A stretch of DNA of 64,000 nt from Dactylosporangium sucinum (GTDB taxonomy: Bacteria > Actinomycetota > Actinomycetes > Mycobacteriales > Micromonosporaceae): NCBI RefSeq assembly GCF_014647515.1, contig NZ_BMPI01000012.1, forward strand, positions 1 to 64,000. Reading direction: 5' to 3'. A program made the translations under genes and the position numbers. Below are positions 1-7,971 of this stretch, piece by piece. Each line of letters starts with the position of its first letter. Position 1 is the first letter of the stretch. The notes beneath the pieces were generated by a model. The model had not been told where the DNA came from. It made no database searches and saw only the letters and a program-made list of their open reading frames with translations.

Positions 1-166
1 CCAGCTCATACCACGCACTGGTGTCCACCGTCGCCGCCGAAGCGGTCGTCACATTGATCGCGACCACCACCCCGGCGACGAGCGCGGTGGCGATCGAGGC
101 GAGCAGGGCCGTCCGGGCGCCGCGACGGCGGGCCCGGGCGGGCGGGGATTTGGTACCGGCTTGCAT
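1..166 (-). CDS. Secreted protein, N-terminus only (cut by window edge)
   Basis: Only the first 55 codons lie in the window. They encode a classic secretion signal: a basic stretch rich in Arg (residues 5-18), a hydrophobic core of about 20 residues, and a likely signal peptidase site after TTASAA. The mature protein then begins with TVDTSAWYEL, an opening often seen in secreted actinomycete glycosidases or carbohydrate-binding proteins. The ATG at 166 is preceded by GGAAGGG at a good distance. The catalytic domain is outside the window, so no function is claimed. A LacI-type palindrome lies upstream, and the next gene upstream on this strand is a sugar-sensing sigma factor. Confidence 0.75.
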   Translation of the reverse strand, partial: MQAGTKSPPARARRRGARTALLASIATALVAGVVVAINVTTASAATVDTSAWYEL

Positions 167-229
167 GGGTTTCCCTTCCGGCCTGGAGGCTGCGCGCCGC
201 TCGGGCCCGTCGACGGTCGAGCCCTGGCG

Positions 230-243
230 TGTTAGCGCTAACA
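230..243. promoter_or_regulatory. LacI-family operator-like 14-bp palindrome
   Basis: TGTTAGCGCTAACA is a perfect palindrome 64 bases upstream of the leftward secreted-protein gene. A central CG with symmetric arms is the known form of LacI/GalR-family operators, which often sit before secreted sugar hydrolase genes in actinomycetes. No LacI regulator gene is present in the window, so the cognate repressor would be elsewhere. Confidence 0.6.
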
Positions 244-578
244 GATTCGTGCCGAATGGAGCGGGGAACGCTCACATCCAGGACCGCGAGATTGCCAGAC
301 CGTTTCGGAACGCGCAAGACCGAAGGGCGACCACCCCACGCGGCAAGCCGTTCCCACCCGGCCCGGTATTGGACTTTTCCCAGCTCAGCGCCATGTTGCC
401 GAGCCCCACGATGCCGCAATGAATGCGATGTTATTTTCACGCCCACCGATCTGCGACCATTTTTTCGGCGACTCGTAACGCTTTTTTCCGCGCGAGTTCG
501 ACCCGGCAATTTCGGGTTATCCGCGGAGCCGTCGGGAGGTCGCCGATATCGCGGGCGCGCCGCGCTGGCGTGCCCCGG
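244..578. other. Intergenic, no gene recognised
   Basis: This stretch lies between the leftward sigma factor gene and the operator of the secreted-protein gene. It includes a locally AT-richer part (about 420-500) with T-runs at 461-466 and 481-486. I see no convincing reading frame, and no clear terminator hairpin for the sigma factor gene. Confidence 0.4.
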
Positions 579-2156
579 TCAGGCGAGCGGCGGCTGGAGG
601 CGGAACGCGCTGTCGGCGCGGAACGCGGCCGTGCCGTCGGCCTGGTCCACCCACAGCTGGTCGTTCTGCCGGTGGATGAAGTGACCCCGGTAGTTCGCCG
701 ACTCCAGGAACACCTCGCCGCCGTCGGTGACCGTCGGGCAGAACGTGGCGTCGCCGCGGAACACGTGGCTGCCCTCGTCGGCGCTCAGCCTGAGCCGCCA
801 CGACTGGTGGCGCAGGTACTGCCCGTTGGCCGCCCGGAACGAGTAGCAGCTGCTGTCGGACAGGCCCGGCACCGCCTCGAACGTCGCCCGGCCGCGCTGG
901 GTCGAACTCGTTGCGGCGACCAGGATGCCGAACTGCCCGTCGTTGCCCAGGTACCGTCCGGGGACGGCGACGGACTCGAAGGACACCGGCCCGAGGCGCA
1001 ACGTCGGCGGCCGGCCCGACGGCGCGGCCGACGACGGCCGGCCGGCTGGCACCGTCGGCGACGGCAGGCTCGACGGTGCGGCCGCGGTGGGTGGCGAGCC
1101 GGCGCCGCTCGGCCAGGTCAGGGCGGCGACGGCGGTTCCGGCGACGATCGTCGCGGCGATGGTCGCCTTCGCGACGGGGAAGCCGGCCAGCCAGCCGGTC
1201 GTCGCGGCGGCGCCGCCCGCGGTGGTGGCAGCGGACGCGGCGAGCGGGCCGTGGCCGGAGGCCGTGGCGGTGGCAGCGGACGCCGCGAGCGGGGCGTGGC
1301 CGGTGGTCGCGGCGAGGCCGCCGGCGGTGGCGGAGGTCGCGGTGGACTGGCCGTGGCCGACCAGGGCGGCGGTGAGCGCCGCGGGCACCGGCAGCAGCGC
1401 GAACCCGGTCAGCAGCCGCTCGGTGTCGACCATCTCGTCGGCGCCCGCGCCACAGGTGGCGCAGGACCGGGTGTGCCGGGCGATCCGCTTGCGCCACAGC
1501 GGGCTCGGAATGCCGTCCCAGTCCGCGACGACGGTGTCCAGCCAGGGGCAGCGCGGCCGGACCTCGAGCGCCGCGACCAGAGCGCGGGCCTGCTCCAGCC
1601 GGTTGCGCATGCGCTGGAGCCGCACTCCGGCGTGCGGGACGCTCACCCGCAGCGCGGCGGCGAGCTCGGCGCGGCTGAGCTCTTCGCCGACCTCCAGCCA
1701 CCACAGCGACCACAGCACCCGGTCGTCCGGGTCGAGCCAGGCGACCGCCTGCCCGACCTGCCGGCGCTGCCCGGCGAGTTCCAGGCGCAGCAGGGTGAGA
1801 TCCTCGAAGTCGGCGGCGCGGGGTGCACCCGCAACGGTGTCCAGCGTGGCGTTGCGGCCCGCGGTGAGGCGCTCGTGCTGCAGGTAGGTCGCGGCCTGGC
1901 GGACGGCGATGGCGGCGATCCAGGCGCGGAAGCTGTCCGGCTCGCGCAGCGACGGCAGCTGACGCAGGGCGCGCAGCACGCTGTCCTGGACAACATCGTC
2001 GACGGCGGCCGGGTGCCCGGCGAGGGCACGGCGCACGATCGTGTACACCAGCGGCAGGTAGGCCGCCATGAGCTCTTCGATCGCCCGCCCGTCGCCGGCC
2101 TGCGCCGCGGCGACCAGTGTTGCCTTCCTCGCGCCCGTCCTGCCCATGTGCATCAC
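579..2156 (-). CDS. ECF sigma factor fused to zinc anti-sigma motif, membrane segment and AbfB domain
   Basis: A 525-residue RNA polymerase sigma factor of the extracytoplasmic-function type with a long sensory tail. Residues 12-100 form sigma region 2 (AVDDVVQDSVLRALR, then FRAWIAAIAVRQA). Residues 120-195 form region 4 with a helix-turn-helix (LSRAELAAALRVSVPHAGVRLQ). H228-x3-C232-x2-C235 matches the HxxxCxxC zinc motif of ZAS anti-sigma factors. After a low-complexity Ala/Thr/Gly linker comes a membrane segment (about 330-349), then a Pro/Ser spacer, then an AbfB (CBM42-like) beta-trefoil domain at 390-522 with repeats such as SFRAANGQYLRHQSW and FRGDATFCP. Sigma, anti-sigma and outside sugar sensor thus appear to be one protein, as known for some actinobacterial ECF groups with carbohydrate-binding extensions. 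Start choices are GTG 2156, ATG 2153 and ATG 2147; none has a strong ribosome site. Confidence 0.85.
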   Translation of the reverse strand: MMHMGRTGARKATLVAAAQAGDGRAIEELMAAYLPLVYTIVRRALAGHPAAVDDVVQDSVLRALRQLPSLREPDSFRAWIAAIAVRQAATYLQHERLTAGRNATLDTVAGAPRAADFEDLTLLRLELAGQRRQVGQAVAWLDPDDRVLWSLWWLEVGEELSRAELAAALRVSVPHAGVRLQRMRNRLEQARALVAALEVRPRCPWLDTVVADWDGIPSPLWRKRIARHTRSCATCGAGADEMVDTERLLTGFALLPVPAALTAALVGHGQSTATSATAGGLAATTGHAPLAASAATATASGHGPLAASAATTAGGAAATTGWLAGFPVAKATIAATIVAGTAVAALTWPSGAGSPPTAAAPSSLPSPTVPAGRPSSAAPSGRPPTLRLGPVSFESVAVPGRYLGNDGQFGILVAATSSTQRGRATFEAVPGLSDSSCYSFRAANGQYLRHQSWRLRLSADEGSHVFRGDATFCPTVTDGGEVFLESANYRGHFIHRQNDQLWVDQADGTAAFRADSAFRLQPPLA

Positions 2157-2634
2157 CGATCCAAGGGACCTTGCCGTCCCACCAGGCGATCAGCATGCCA
2201 GGGCCAGTCCGGCAGCGCCACGCCGCGCGGGACCGGCGCTCAGCCGCGATGGCGTGTTAACGATCACATCGTCCCGCAATCCACATGAAACAGGCCTGCC
2301 GCATCGGATGTCAATACGTCGGTCGCCCGGGTCCGCCCGATACTCGGATGTGCGACTCGGCGACCCGGCTCCAGATAACACAATTTTCGGCAGGTTCACC
2401 GCCCGCGCATTTCCGCCGGCCTTCTCACGTCACCGCCGGACGGGCGCCGCGCTCGCGCGGACGACGAGGGTTATCTCGCACCGCCCGGCAAGCCGCGTCG
2501 AGAGGCGCGGCGACGAGGTGCGCGGATGTCCTCCTACTCCCCCAGCTACCCGGAAACCAACCGCCCGGCCGACCTGGACCGCGAACTGTTCGGCTGGGTG
2601 CAGGCCGGGTCCCCGCATGCTTGAATCGACCTTC
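2157..2634. other. Intergenic with one possible 32-codon frame
   Basis: This is the divergent region between the sigma factor gene and the membrane protein gene. The only frame of interest is 2526-2624 (+), MSSYSPSYPETNRPADLDRE and onward to GWVQAGSPHA. It ends just before the ATG at 2635 and overlaps the alternative ATG at 2617. It has no recognised homology and could be a leader or chance. Confidence 0.3.
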
Positions 2635-3252
2635 ATGAGCGGCTGGCTCAAGACGATCCCCGGGCGGGTGGTGAGCGCGGTCGGTCCGCTGCCGGCCGGT
2701 GCGGTGCTGGTCTGTGTGCCGGCGGTGCTGGTCAATTACGGGCCGATGCCGTTCGCCAGCGACTGGTTCGGAATCCTGTACTTCCCGCTGCGCTACGGCG
2801 CGGCGCTGTTCGCCGCGTTCCTGTCGTTCAAGTACCGGCCACCGTTCCTCAACCTCGTCATGTTCTGCGCCACGTTCCTCGGCCTGTTCGCGTTCCCGGC
2901 CGCCATCGAGGGCGCCGCCCTGCGGGAGCGCGGCCGGGTCACGGCCTGCGAGATCGTCGCCGTCCGCGAGCGCAACCAGGTCAATCCCGACGGGAACGGC
3001 AACATCGACGTCACCACCCACTACGACCACACGCTGCGCTGTGCGGACCCCCGCGTGACGGCGCTCACCACGACGATCAGTGCGTCCCGCGGGCACCGGG
3101 ACGTGCTCTTCGACCCGACCGGCCGCACCGACCCGCGCTGGGCGAGCGACTCGATCGACCCGGCACTGCTGCTGTGGATCGGCGCCGGCGTCCTGGTGGC
3201 GTCCGCGGCGCACCGCCTCGCCGGCGAGTTCATCCCGGAGGCCGTCCAGTAG
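2635..3252 (+). CDS. Membrane protein of unknown function
   Basis: A 205-residue protein I do not recognise. Three hydrophobic segments lie in the first 90 residues (PLPAGAVLVCVPAVLVNYG, FPLRYGAALFAAFLSF, LVMFCATFLGLFAFPAAI). A hydrophilic domain of about 85 residues follows with two cysteines (CEIVAV and LRCADP), then a last segment (ALLLWIGAGVLVASAA) near the C-terminus. The central domain is probably extracytoplasmic and could carry a disulfide. ATG 2617 is an alternative start. The gene stands alone, divergent from the sigma factor gene. Confidence 0.6.
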   Translation: MSGWLKTIPGRVVSAVGPLPAGAVLVCVPAVLVNYGPMPFASDWFGILYFPLRYGAALFAAFLSFKYRPPFLNLVMFCATFLGLFAFPAAIEGAALRERGRVTACEIVAVRERNQVNPDGNGNIDVTTHYDHTLRCADPRVTALTTTISASRGHRDVLFDPTGRTDPRWASDSIDPALLLWIGAGVLVASAAHRLAGEFIPEAVQ

Positions 3253-3641
3253 GTCACGTGCCGTCGCTCGACGCCGCTCGGGGCGGCCGTTGACGGCTGT
3301 CAGGCCGAGGTGTGCCCGCGGCGCCCCAGCAACGCCGGCGACGGGATCGGCCGGCCCTCAGGCCCGGTGCGGAAGCCGACCACCTGCCACGGGCATGGCC
3401 GGCCTCAACCCTTGGTGGACCGGGAAGATGGTCGCCGCCGCGCTGGTCATCCGCCGCATCGAGAACGATCGCACCACATGACAACGGTCAGCCGTCAGAA
3501 CCCTTGCGCGGAATGGCTCATTGTTGCACGTACGCCATGGTTCCGTCCAGCATTGTCCGAACCTCGACAGATTGATGGACGCCAATTTCTACAAATCTTA
3601 CGATCACCACGGCTCTACAAATGAGGAAGGAAAGTGCGCAG
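3253..3641. other. Intergenic, composition shifts to lower GC
   Basis: The first part (to about 3480) has the base composition of the neighbours and a 28-codon frame with normal codon use (3395-3481, MAGLNPWWTGKMVAAALVIR), possibly a gene remnant. From about 3481 the sequence becomes clearly richer in A and T, up to and into the next gene. No terminator was seen for the upstream gene. Confidence 0.35.
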
Positions 3642-4199
3642 ATGAACCTCGGACGAGTCATCCGTATCGTCACTGCCATGGGGACGGCGCTCATTGCCGC
3701 ATCGGCCATGGCCGCAACGCCGGCTTCGGCATCGGCATCGAACAGTCCAGTGGCCGAGTCGTCCCTGCTGACCCGGCAGGCCCGCTCGGATGCAGAGTTG
3801 CGCGAGCAGATCGCGCTTCAGCTGAAGATTGCCCCGGGGGGCAAACAGACGAGCCGCAACGAGGTCTCGTATGACAACGGCAAGTTCGTAGTGACCTACG
3901 CTCTTCCTGGGACGCTCGCCATCACCGGCGCCGCCGACTGCCCGTCCGGCTGGTTCTGCTTCTACGAGGACATCAATTTCGGCTACCCGCGAGGCAAGCT
4001 CTCGGACTGCGGCACTCAATACCTCGGAGCCTACGGCTGGAACAACCGCACATCCTCGGTCCACAACAGCACTGACAGCACGATCTTCTACACCTCGCTG
4101 GGTGGGGAAACCCTCATCAGAAACTACGCTGGGGAGGCAATCGCCTGGGTCGGGGCCAACGCGAACGATAGGGCGCAGTACGTGAACCGCCAGTGCTGA
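3642..4199 (+). CDS. Secreted peptidase inhibitor I36 / crystallin-like protein
   Basis: A 185-residue secreted protein. The signal peptide covers residues 1 to about 32 (MNLGRVIRIVTAMGTALIAA, cleavage near ATPASASA). A pro-region (SDAELREQIALQLKIAPGGK) precedes a C-terminal domain beginning CPSGWFCFYEDINFGYPRGK. That pattern is shared by I36 (SMPI-like) metallopeptidase inhibitors and beta/gamma-crystallin folds, with four cysteines that could pair. The start at ATG 3642 is chosen because GAGGAAGGAAA lies about 9 bases upstream; an in-frame ATG at 3621 lacks a site. GC content is visibly lower than in the flanking genes, suggesting acquired DNA. Protease inhibition is inferred from the family. 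Confidence 0.7.
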   Translation: MNLGRVIRIVTAMGTALIAASAMAATPASASASNSPVAESSLLTRQARSDAELREQIALQLKIAPGGKQTSRNEVSYDNGKFVVTYALPGTLAITGAADCPSGWFCFYEDINFGYPRGKLSDCGTQYLGAYGWNNRTSSVHNSTDSTIFYTSLGGETLIRNYAGEAIAWVGANANDRAQYVNRQC

Positions 4200-4328
4200 A
4201 CCCACTGAGCCATTCCGCGCACCGGCTCGATTGCCGGCCGCTGTGCTGCCTGCACGCGAACACCGCGTGGACGTGCTGACCGGTCTGCTGCCCGCTGAAC
4301 GAGCCCACCGCGGAACCCGCGCCTTGCG

Positions 4329-4360
4329 GTGCCGTGACCAGGCGGTCCTGGTCACGGCAC
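4329..4360. terminator. Perfect 14-bp stem terminator, probably bidirectional
   Basis: GTGCCGTGACCAGG (4329-4342) and CCTGGTCACGGCAC (4347-4360) form a perfect hairpin with a CGGT loop, followed by TGGTTT. It lies 130 bases after the I36 gene and 111 bases after the end of the convergent MFS gene, so it can serve both. Confidence 0.8.
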
Positions 4361-4471
4361 TGGTTTCTGGACGGGACCCGGAGGCGGCAACTCGCCCGGG
4401 ACAACGATGTGATGGTCCGGCAACGCGACAAACCACAGCGGCAACATCCGGGGGCATGACATACGAGCTCC

Positions 4472-5728
4472 TCATCGGTGCCACGCCGTGGAGGTCATGT
4501 GCGCCCGCCTCGGTCCTGCTGGGGTTGGCGGGGCGAACCGGCCGCCGAGGTGGAGGCTGAGTGCGATGCCGATGGCAGAGCTGGCGCACGTCATCCACCA
4601 GGTGGACTGCCAGCCGCCGGCCTGGCTGGCCAGCCAGGCGGCGATGCCGGGACCGGCGAGGCTGCCGGCGTTGAAGAGTTGCTGGATCAGTCCGATGGCG
4701 GCCGGCGTGGAGCCGCCCTCCGGGGTCAGTTCCACGGCCGTGCGCAGCAGGGTGGCCGGTATCGCACCGCCGACGACGGAGAAGACGGCCACGCAGAGAA
4801 AACGCAGCGTCGTTCCCGCGGGCACCGCCGTCCAGTTGGCCGCGAAGGCCAGCACCGATGTGGCGGCCATGACCACAAAGGCGGGGATGAGCAGGGCACG
4901 GGCGGGGACGCCGCGCTGCAGTACCTTCGCGGTGACCACCGAGCCGATGGCGTTCACCCCGCCGACGGCCGCGGTGAGCACACCTGGGATGACGCCGGTC
5001 ATCCCGCTGTCCTGGTAGATCGTCGGCAGGAACCCGACCACGGCCATCCACGACAGCGTGTAGCACGCGAACGCCAGACCGACGGTCCAGGGCCCGGGTG
5101 AGCGAACGGTTCGCGCGATCCGCGTCGTCGCCGTTGCCGGGCGAAGGGCGCGGCTGCGCTCGTCACGGGGGACGTAGGCGAGCACCAGGGGCAGCGGTGC
5201 CAGCGCGACCGCGGCCATGGCCCACCACCACACCCGCCACGGCAGCGCCTGCAGGATCACCGCGCTGGCCATGAGCCCCGCGAAGGCAGAGATGCCCTGA
5301 TAGGCACCCCACAAGCCGATGGCCGCGTTGAGCCGCGGTCCGGGGGTGTGGCGGCGGATCAGCCCCGGGCCGGTCACCGCCACCATGATGAGACCGGCGC
5401 CCTCCACCGCCCGGAAGACGGTCAGCGAAGCCGCTGACCAGGCGAGGGCCCCGGTGGCCGATCCCAGGCACAACAGGATCAGTCCCGCGCTGAGGCAGCG
5501 TCGCTCACCGATCACCTCAGCCAGGAGGGACATGGCCAAGCCGCCGAGCATCCCCGCCAGCTGGACGACCCCGAGGAGCATTCCGGCCTGGAGCAGCGTG
5601 ATGGACAGGTCGTCGCGCAGCAGGGGGATCGCGGACGGCAGTTTCCACACCTGCAGCCCGGCGCTGATCCCGGCGAGAACCACGATGATCCACGATCTGC
5701 TGATGCGCGACGCATGCGCCTTCACCAC
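4472..5728 (-). CDS. MFS transporter, CynX/NimT-like
   Basis: A 418-residue major facilitator with about 12 hydrophobic segments. Features include LPSAIPLLRDDLSITLLQAG near the N-terminus and the loop sequence SLLAEVIGERRCL at the usual motif A position. The overall plan resembles the cyanate/nitroimidazole (CynX/NimT) group, whose members move small organic anions or drugs. GTG 5728 is chosen because GAGGAAGG lies 8 bases upstream; the frame stays open to an ATG at 5794. It is divergent from an Lrp-type regulator, which probably controls it. Substrate unknown. Confidence 0.75.
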   Translation of the reverse strand: MVKAHASRISRSWIIVVLAGISAGLQVWKLPSAIPLLRDDLSITLLQAGMLLGVVQLAGMLGGLAMSLLAEVIGERRCLSAGLILLCLGSATGALAWSAASLTVFRAVEGAGLIMVAVTGPGLIRRHTPGPRLNAAIGLWGAYQGISAFAGLMASAVILQALPWRVWWWAMAAVALAPLPLVLAYVPRDERSRALRPATATTRIARTVRSPGPWTVGLAFACYTLSWMAVVGFLPTIYQDSGMTGVIPGVLTAAVGGVNAIGSVVTAKVLQRGVPARALLIPAFVVMAATSVLAFAANWTAVPAGTTLRFLCVAVFSVVGGAIPATLLRTAVELTPEGGSTPAAIGLIQQLFNAGSLAGPGIAAWLASQAGGWQSTWWMTCASSAIGIALSLHLGGRFAPPTPAGPRRAHMTSTAWHR

Positions 5729-5818
5729 CGTGACGGCCTTCCTCGGAAAGTACGTGGTGACGCCAACCTCTCTCGACGGCAGGCATTCGCGCAACAGAGA
5801 TCATTCGACATGCGATGG

Positions 5819-5857
5819 ATGCTCAATCTGTCCAGAAACTTGTGTCAGAATGCTCAA
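5819..5857. promoter_or_regulatory. Direct repeat ATGCTCAA, 31 bp apart, at Lrp gene start
   Basis: ATGCTCAA occurs at 5819-5826 and again at 5850-5857, the latter overlapping the first ATG of the Lrp gene. Start-to-start spacing of 31 bp is close to three DNA turns, which suits an oligomeric Lrp/AsnC regulator that autoregulates and controls the divergent MFS gene. The repeat is visible; the role is inferred. Confidence 0.4.
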
Positions 5858-6329
5858 CATGACCAGCATCGACGCCCTCGACGCACGGGTCATCCTCGCC
5901 CTGGACGACGACCCGGACGCCACGATCCTCGCCCTCGCGCAGACCCTTGGTATCGCCCGCAACACCGTCCACGCCCGGCTACGACGATTGGCGGCCACCG
6001 GCGCGCTCAAACCGTTCAGCAGGCGCGTCGACCCCGCCGCCCTCGGCTACGGCCTCGTCGCCTTCATGTCACTGTCAGTACGGCAGGCCGAACCCGAGCA
6101 GACCCGCCGAGGGCTGCTCGCCCTCCCGGAAGTCATCGAAGCCCACCACACCACCGGCGACGCCGATCTCCTGGCCCACATCGTCGCGAAGGACACGACC
6201 GACCTGCACCGCATCACCAACGCCGTCCTCGCCATCGAAGGAGTCGACCGCACCAGCACGATCATCTCCCTGGGCGAGGTCATCCCCTACCGGCCTCGCG
6301 ACCTTCTCCGCCGCCTGGCCGAAGGCTGA
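5850..6329 (+). CDS. Lrp/AsnC family transcriptional regulator
   Basis: A 159-residue regulator. The N-terminal winged helix-turn-helix (LDARVILALDDDPDATILAL, then LAQTLGIARNTVHARLRRL) is followed by an AsnC/RAM ligand domain (VIEAHHTTGDADLLAHIVAK). Lrp proteins assemble into octamers and respond to amino acids or small acids. An in-frame ATG at 5859 is an equally likely start; neither has a clear ribosome site, so a short-leader or leaderless mRNA is possible. Its divergent MFS neighbour is the obvious target. Confidence 0.88.
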   Translation: MLNMTSIDALDARVILALDDDPDATILALAQTLGIARNTVHARLRRLAATGALKPFSRRVDPAALGYGLVAFMSLSVRQAEPEQTRRGLLALPEVIEAHHTTGDADLLAHIVAKDTTDLHRITNAVLAIEGVDRTSTIISLGEVIPYRPRDLLRRLAEG

Positions 6330-6484
6330 CTCCACCCGGCCGGCGTCCCCATCGCTGTTCGAGAGCCCGCCGCCGCGCCTGCGCGCCCTCGACCTGCCGG
6401 CGAAGGCGGCGCTGCTCGGCAGCTTCCGCTACGCGCCCGAGAAGCTGGCCGAGCACCCCGCCCTCCGCCTCATGCGCTGACCGC

Positions 6485-7741
6485 TCAGGGCTCCAGCACC
6501 GCGAAGCCGTACTCGGCCCGTGGCGAGTGGTTCCCGGCCCGGTCGACGCTGTCGACGACGAGCACCACGTCACCCGCGACCGGCGGCGTGTAGGTGATCG
6601 TGGCGGTGCCGCCGGGCGCGTCGGCCGGCACGTACGCGTACGTGCCGGTCAGGATCGTGCCCCACATGAAGCCGGTGACCTCGGTGTCGCCGTTCGCGTC
6701 GAACGTGAAGGTGCCCGGGACGCCGGGCCCGCCGCTCGCCGTGCCCGCCGGATACGTCGCCGACGAGACCAGCGGCGCGTCGGCCGGGCCGACCCGGTCG
6801 AGCACGAGCAGGCAGGGCTCGCTCCAGGCCGAGGTGGCGCCGTGCCGGTCGGTGGCCTGGCCCGACAGCGCATAGGTCCCGTCGTCGGTGAGGATGCCGC
6901 CGGGCAGGATCGTGGTCGAGGTCCACGTGCCGTAGCCGAAGCCGCCGCCCCACTCGGTGCGCTGCGCCGGGTCGCCGACCGGCCAGGCCGCGAGCTGCAG
7001 CGTCGTCCCGTCGCCCACCATGGGCACCGGGTCGGGGTCGCTCACCTGGACCTGCACGAGCGGCTGGGTCCCGGTGACGAACAGCGGCCCGGCGCCGCAG
7101 GCCCGCCCGTCGATCCGGACGTTCGCCGGCACGTTCGGGGCGCGGTTGTACTGCACGCTGATGCCCGCGTTGGTGCCGAACGAGCGCCCGTACCGCTCGT
7201 CGCGCTCGTGGCCCTGAGGCACCCGCAGCTGGAGGCTGAGTGTCGTCCGCCCGGCCGCGAGCGCGGCCGTGACCTCGGCGGCGAGATCCCACGAGCCGCG
7301 GGTCCCGCAGCCCTGCCCGCCGTCGGTGGCGTCGACGAGCGCCTCGGCCGCCGGCGCGTGCGCCCACGTCGGCGCCGTGAAGGCCGCCGTGCGCCAGACC
7401 TCCACGGTGCGCGGCGTCGCGCAGTCGTTGGCGGCGAGCTCGGGCACGATCAGCGTCGCCTCGGAGATGGTCGCCCCGGCGAGCGCGGACAGGTCGAAGC
7501 TGTAGTAGGCCCGGGACCGGTGCACGACGTTCCCGGCGTCGCGCCACGCCCCGACCGGCACGGCGCCGGTCTGGCCGGCGTACGACTGCGCCGGGTGGCG
7601 GGCGTCGGTGTACGCCCAGGCAGCGACGGAGATGGCCAGCGGGTTGCCGGCCACGGCCGGACCGGCGGCGACCACCACCCCGCCCCCGGCGACGAGCGCG
7701 GTGACGACGGCGGACCCGGCCGCCTTGCGAACGGACCACAT
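6485..7741 (-). CDS. Secreted DNRLRE-type wall or cargo protein
   Basis: A 418-residue exported protein. The signal peptide (MWSVRKAAGSAVVTALVAGG, cleavage near GPAVAG) leads into a DNRLRE-like domain at about 40-190. Its marks are AYTDARHPAQSY, RAYYSFDLSALAGATISEAT and LIVPELAANDC; such domains are common in secreted actinomycete and RHS proteins. The second half looks like one or two Ig/FN3-type beta domains (VQVQVSDPDPVPMVGDGTTL and a CBM/PKD-like tail). There is no catalytic motif. Start ATG 7741 has GGGGGAGGA 9 bases upstream. Confidence 0.65.
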   Translation of the reverse strand: MWSVRKAAGSAVVTALVAGGGVVVAAGPAVAGNPLAISVAAWAYTDARHPAQSYAGQTGAVPVGAWRDAGNVVHRSRAYYSFDLSALAGATISEATLIVPELAANDCATPRTVEVWRTAAFTAPTWAHAPAAEALVDATDGGQGCGTRGSWDLAAEVTAALAAGRTTLSLQLRVPQGHERDERYGRSFGTNAGISVQYNRAPNVPANVRIDGRACGAGPLFVTGTQPLVQVQVSDPDPVPMVGDGTTLQLAAWPVGDPAQRTEWGGGFGYGTWTSTTILPGGILTDDGTYALSGQATDRHGATSAWSEPCLLVLDRVGPADAPLVSSATYPAGTASGGPGVPGTFTFDANGDTEVTGFMWGTILTGTYAYVPADAPGGTATITYTPPVAGDVVLVVDSVDRAGNHSPRAEYGFAVLEP

Positions 7742-7769
7742 GCTGAGCGTTCCTCCCCCGTTGATCGAT

Positions 7770-7791
7770 GATCTTCCCATCGAGGAAGATC
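7770..7791. promoter_or_regulatory. Inverted repeat GATCTTCC-N6-GGAAGATC
   Basis: Perfect 8-bp arms with a CATCGA spacer, lying 29 bases before the ATG of the leftward DNRLRE-type gene. It could be a repressor site or a 5'-UTR hairpin. No matching regulator is evident nearby. Confidence 0.4.
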
Positions 7792-7971
7792 ACCGCGAGC
7801 CTAGCGGCGGGGTGGGTGGGCAAGATCCCCGCGCGGGAAAACTTCCACCAACTGCACATCTCGCGGAGCGGCCTTGCGCGGGGCGGCCTTGTGGGCAGGA
7901 TCGGCGCATCGCGGTCCTGGCGGCCGCGACCCGGCCGACGCTGGTGGACACCGCGCCAGTTGCGCCGCGGG

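Noticed and set aside
1140..1340. Repetitive GC-rich stretch that could be taken for a repeat array
   Set aside because: It is the low-complexity Ala/Thr/Gly linker of the sigma factor (GHAPLAASAAT and GHGPLAASAAT repeats), in frame and not a CRISPR or mobile element.
423..2288. Long rightward open frame across the sigma factor gene
   Set aside because: It is antisense to the sigma factor, Arg/Gly-rich, without domain signs. Long antisense frames are normal at this GC content.
3395..3481. 28-codon frame MAGLNPWWTGKMVAAALVIR and on
   Set aside because: No clear ribosome site and no homology that I know; kept only as a note in the intergenic entry.
6340..6480. Short frame LRALDLPAKAALLGSFRYAP and on, ending at 6480
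   Set aside because: Codon use is normal and it could be a gene tail, but I see no family and no start, so I do not annotate it.
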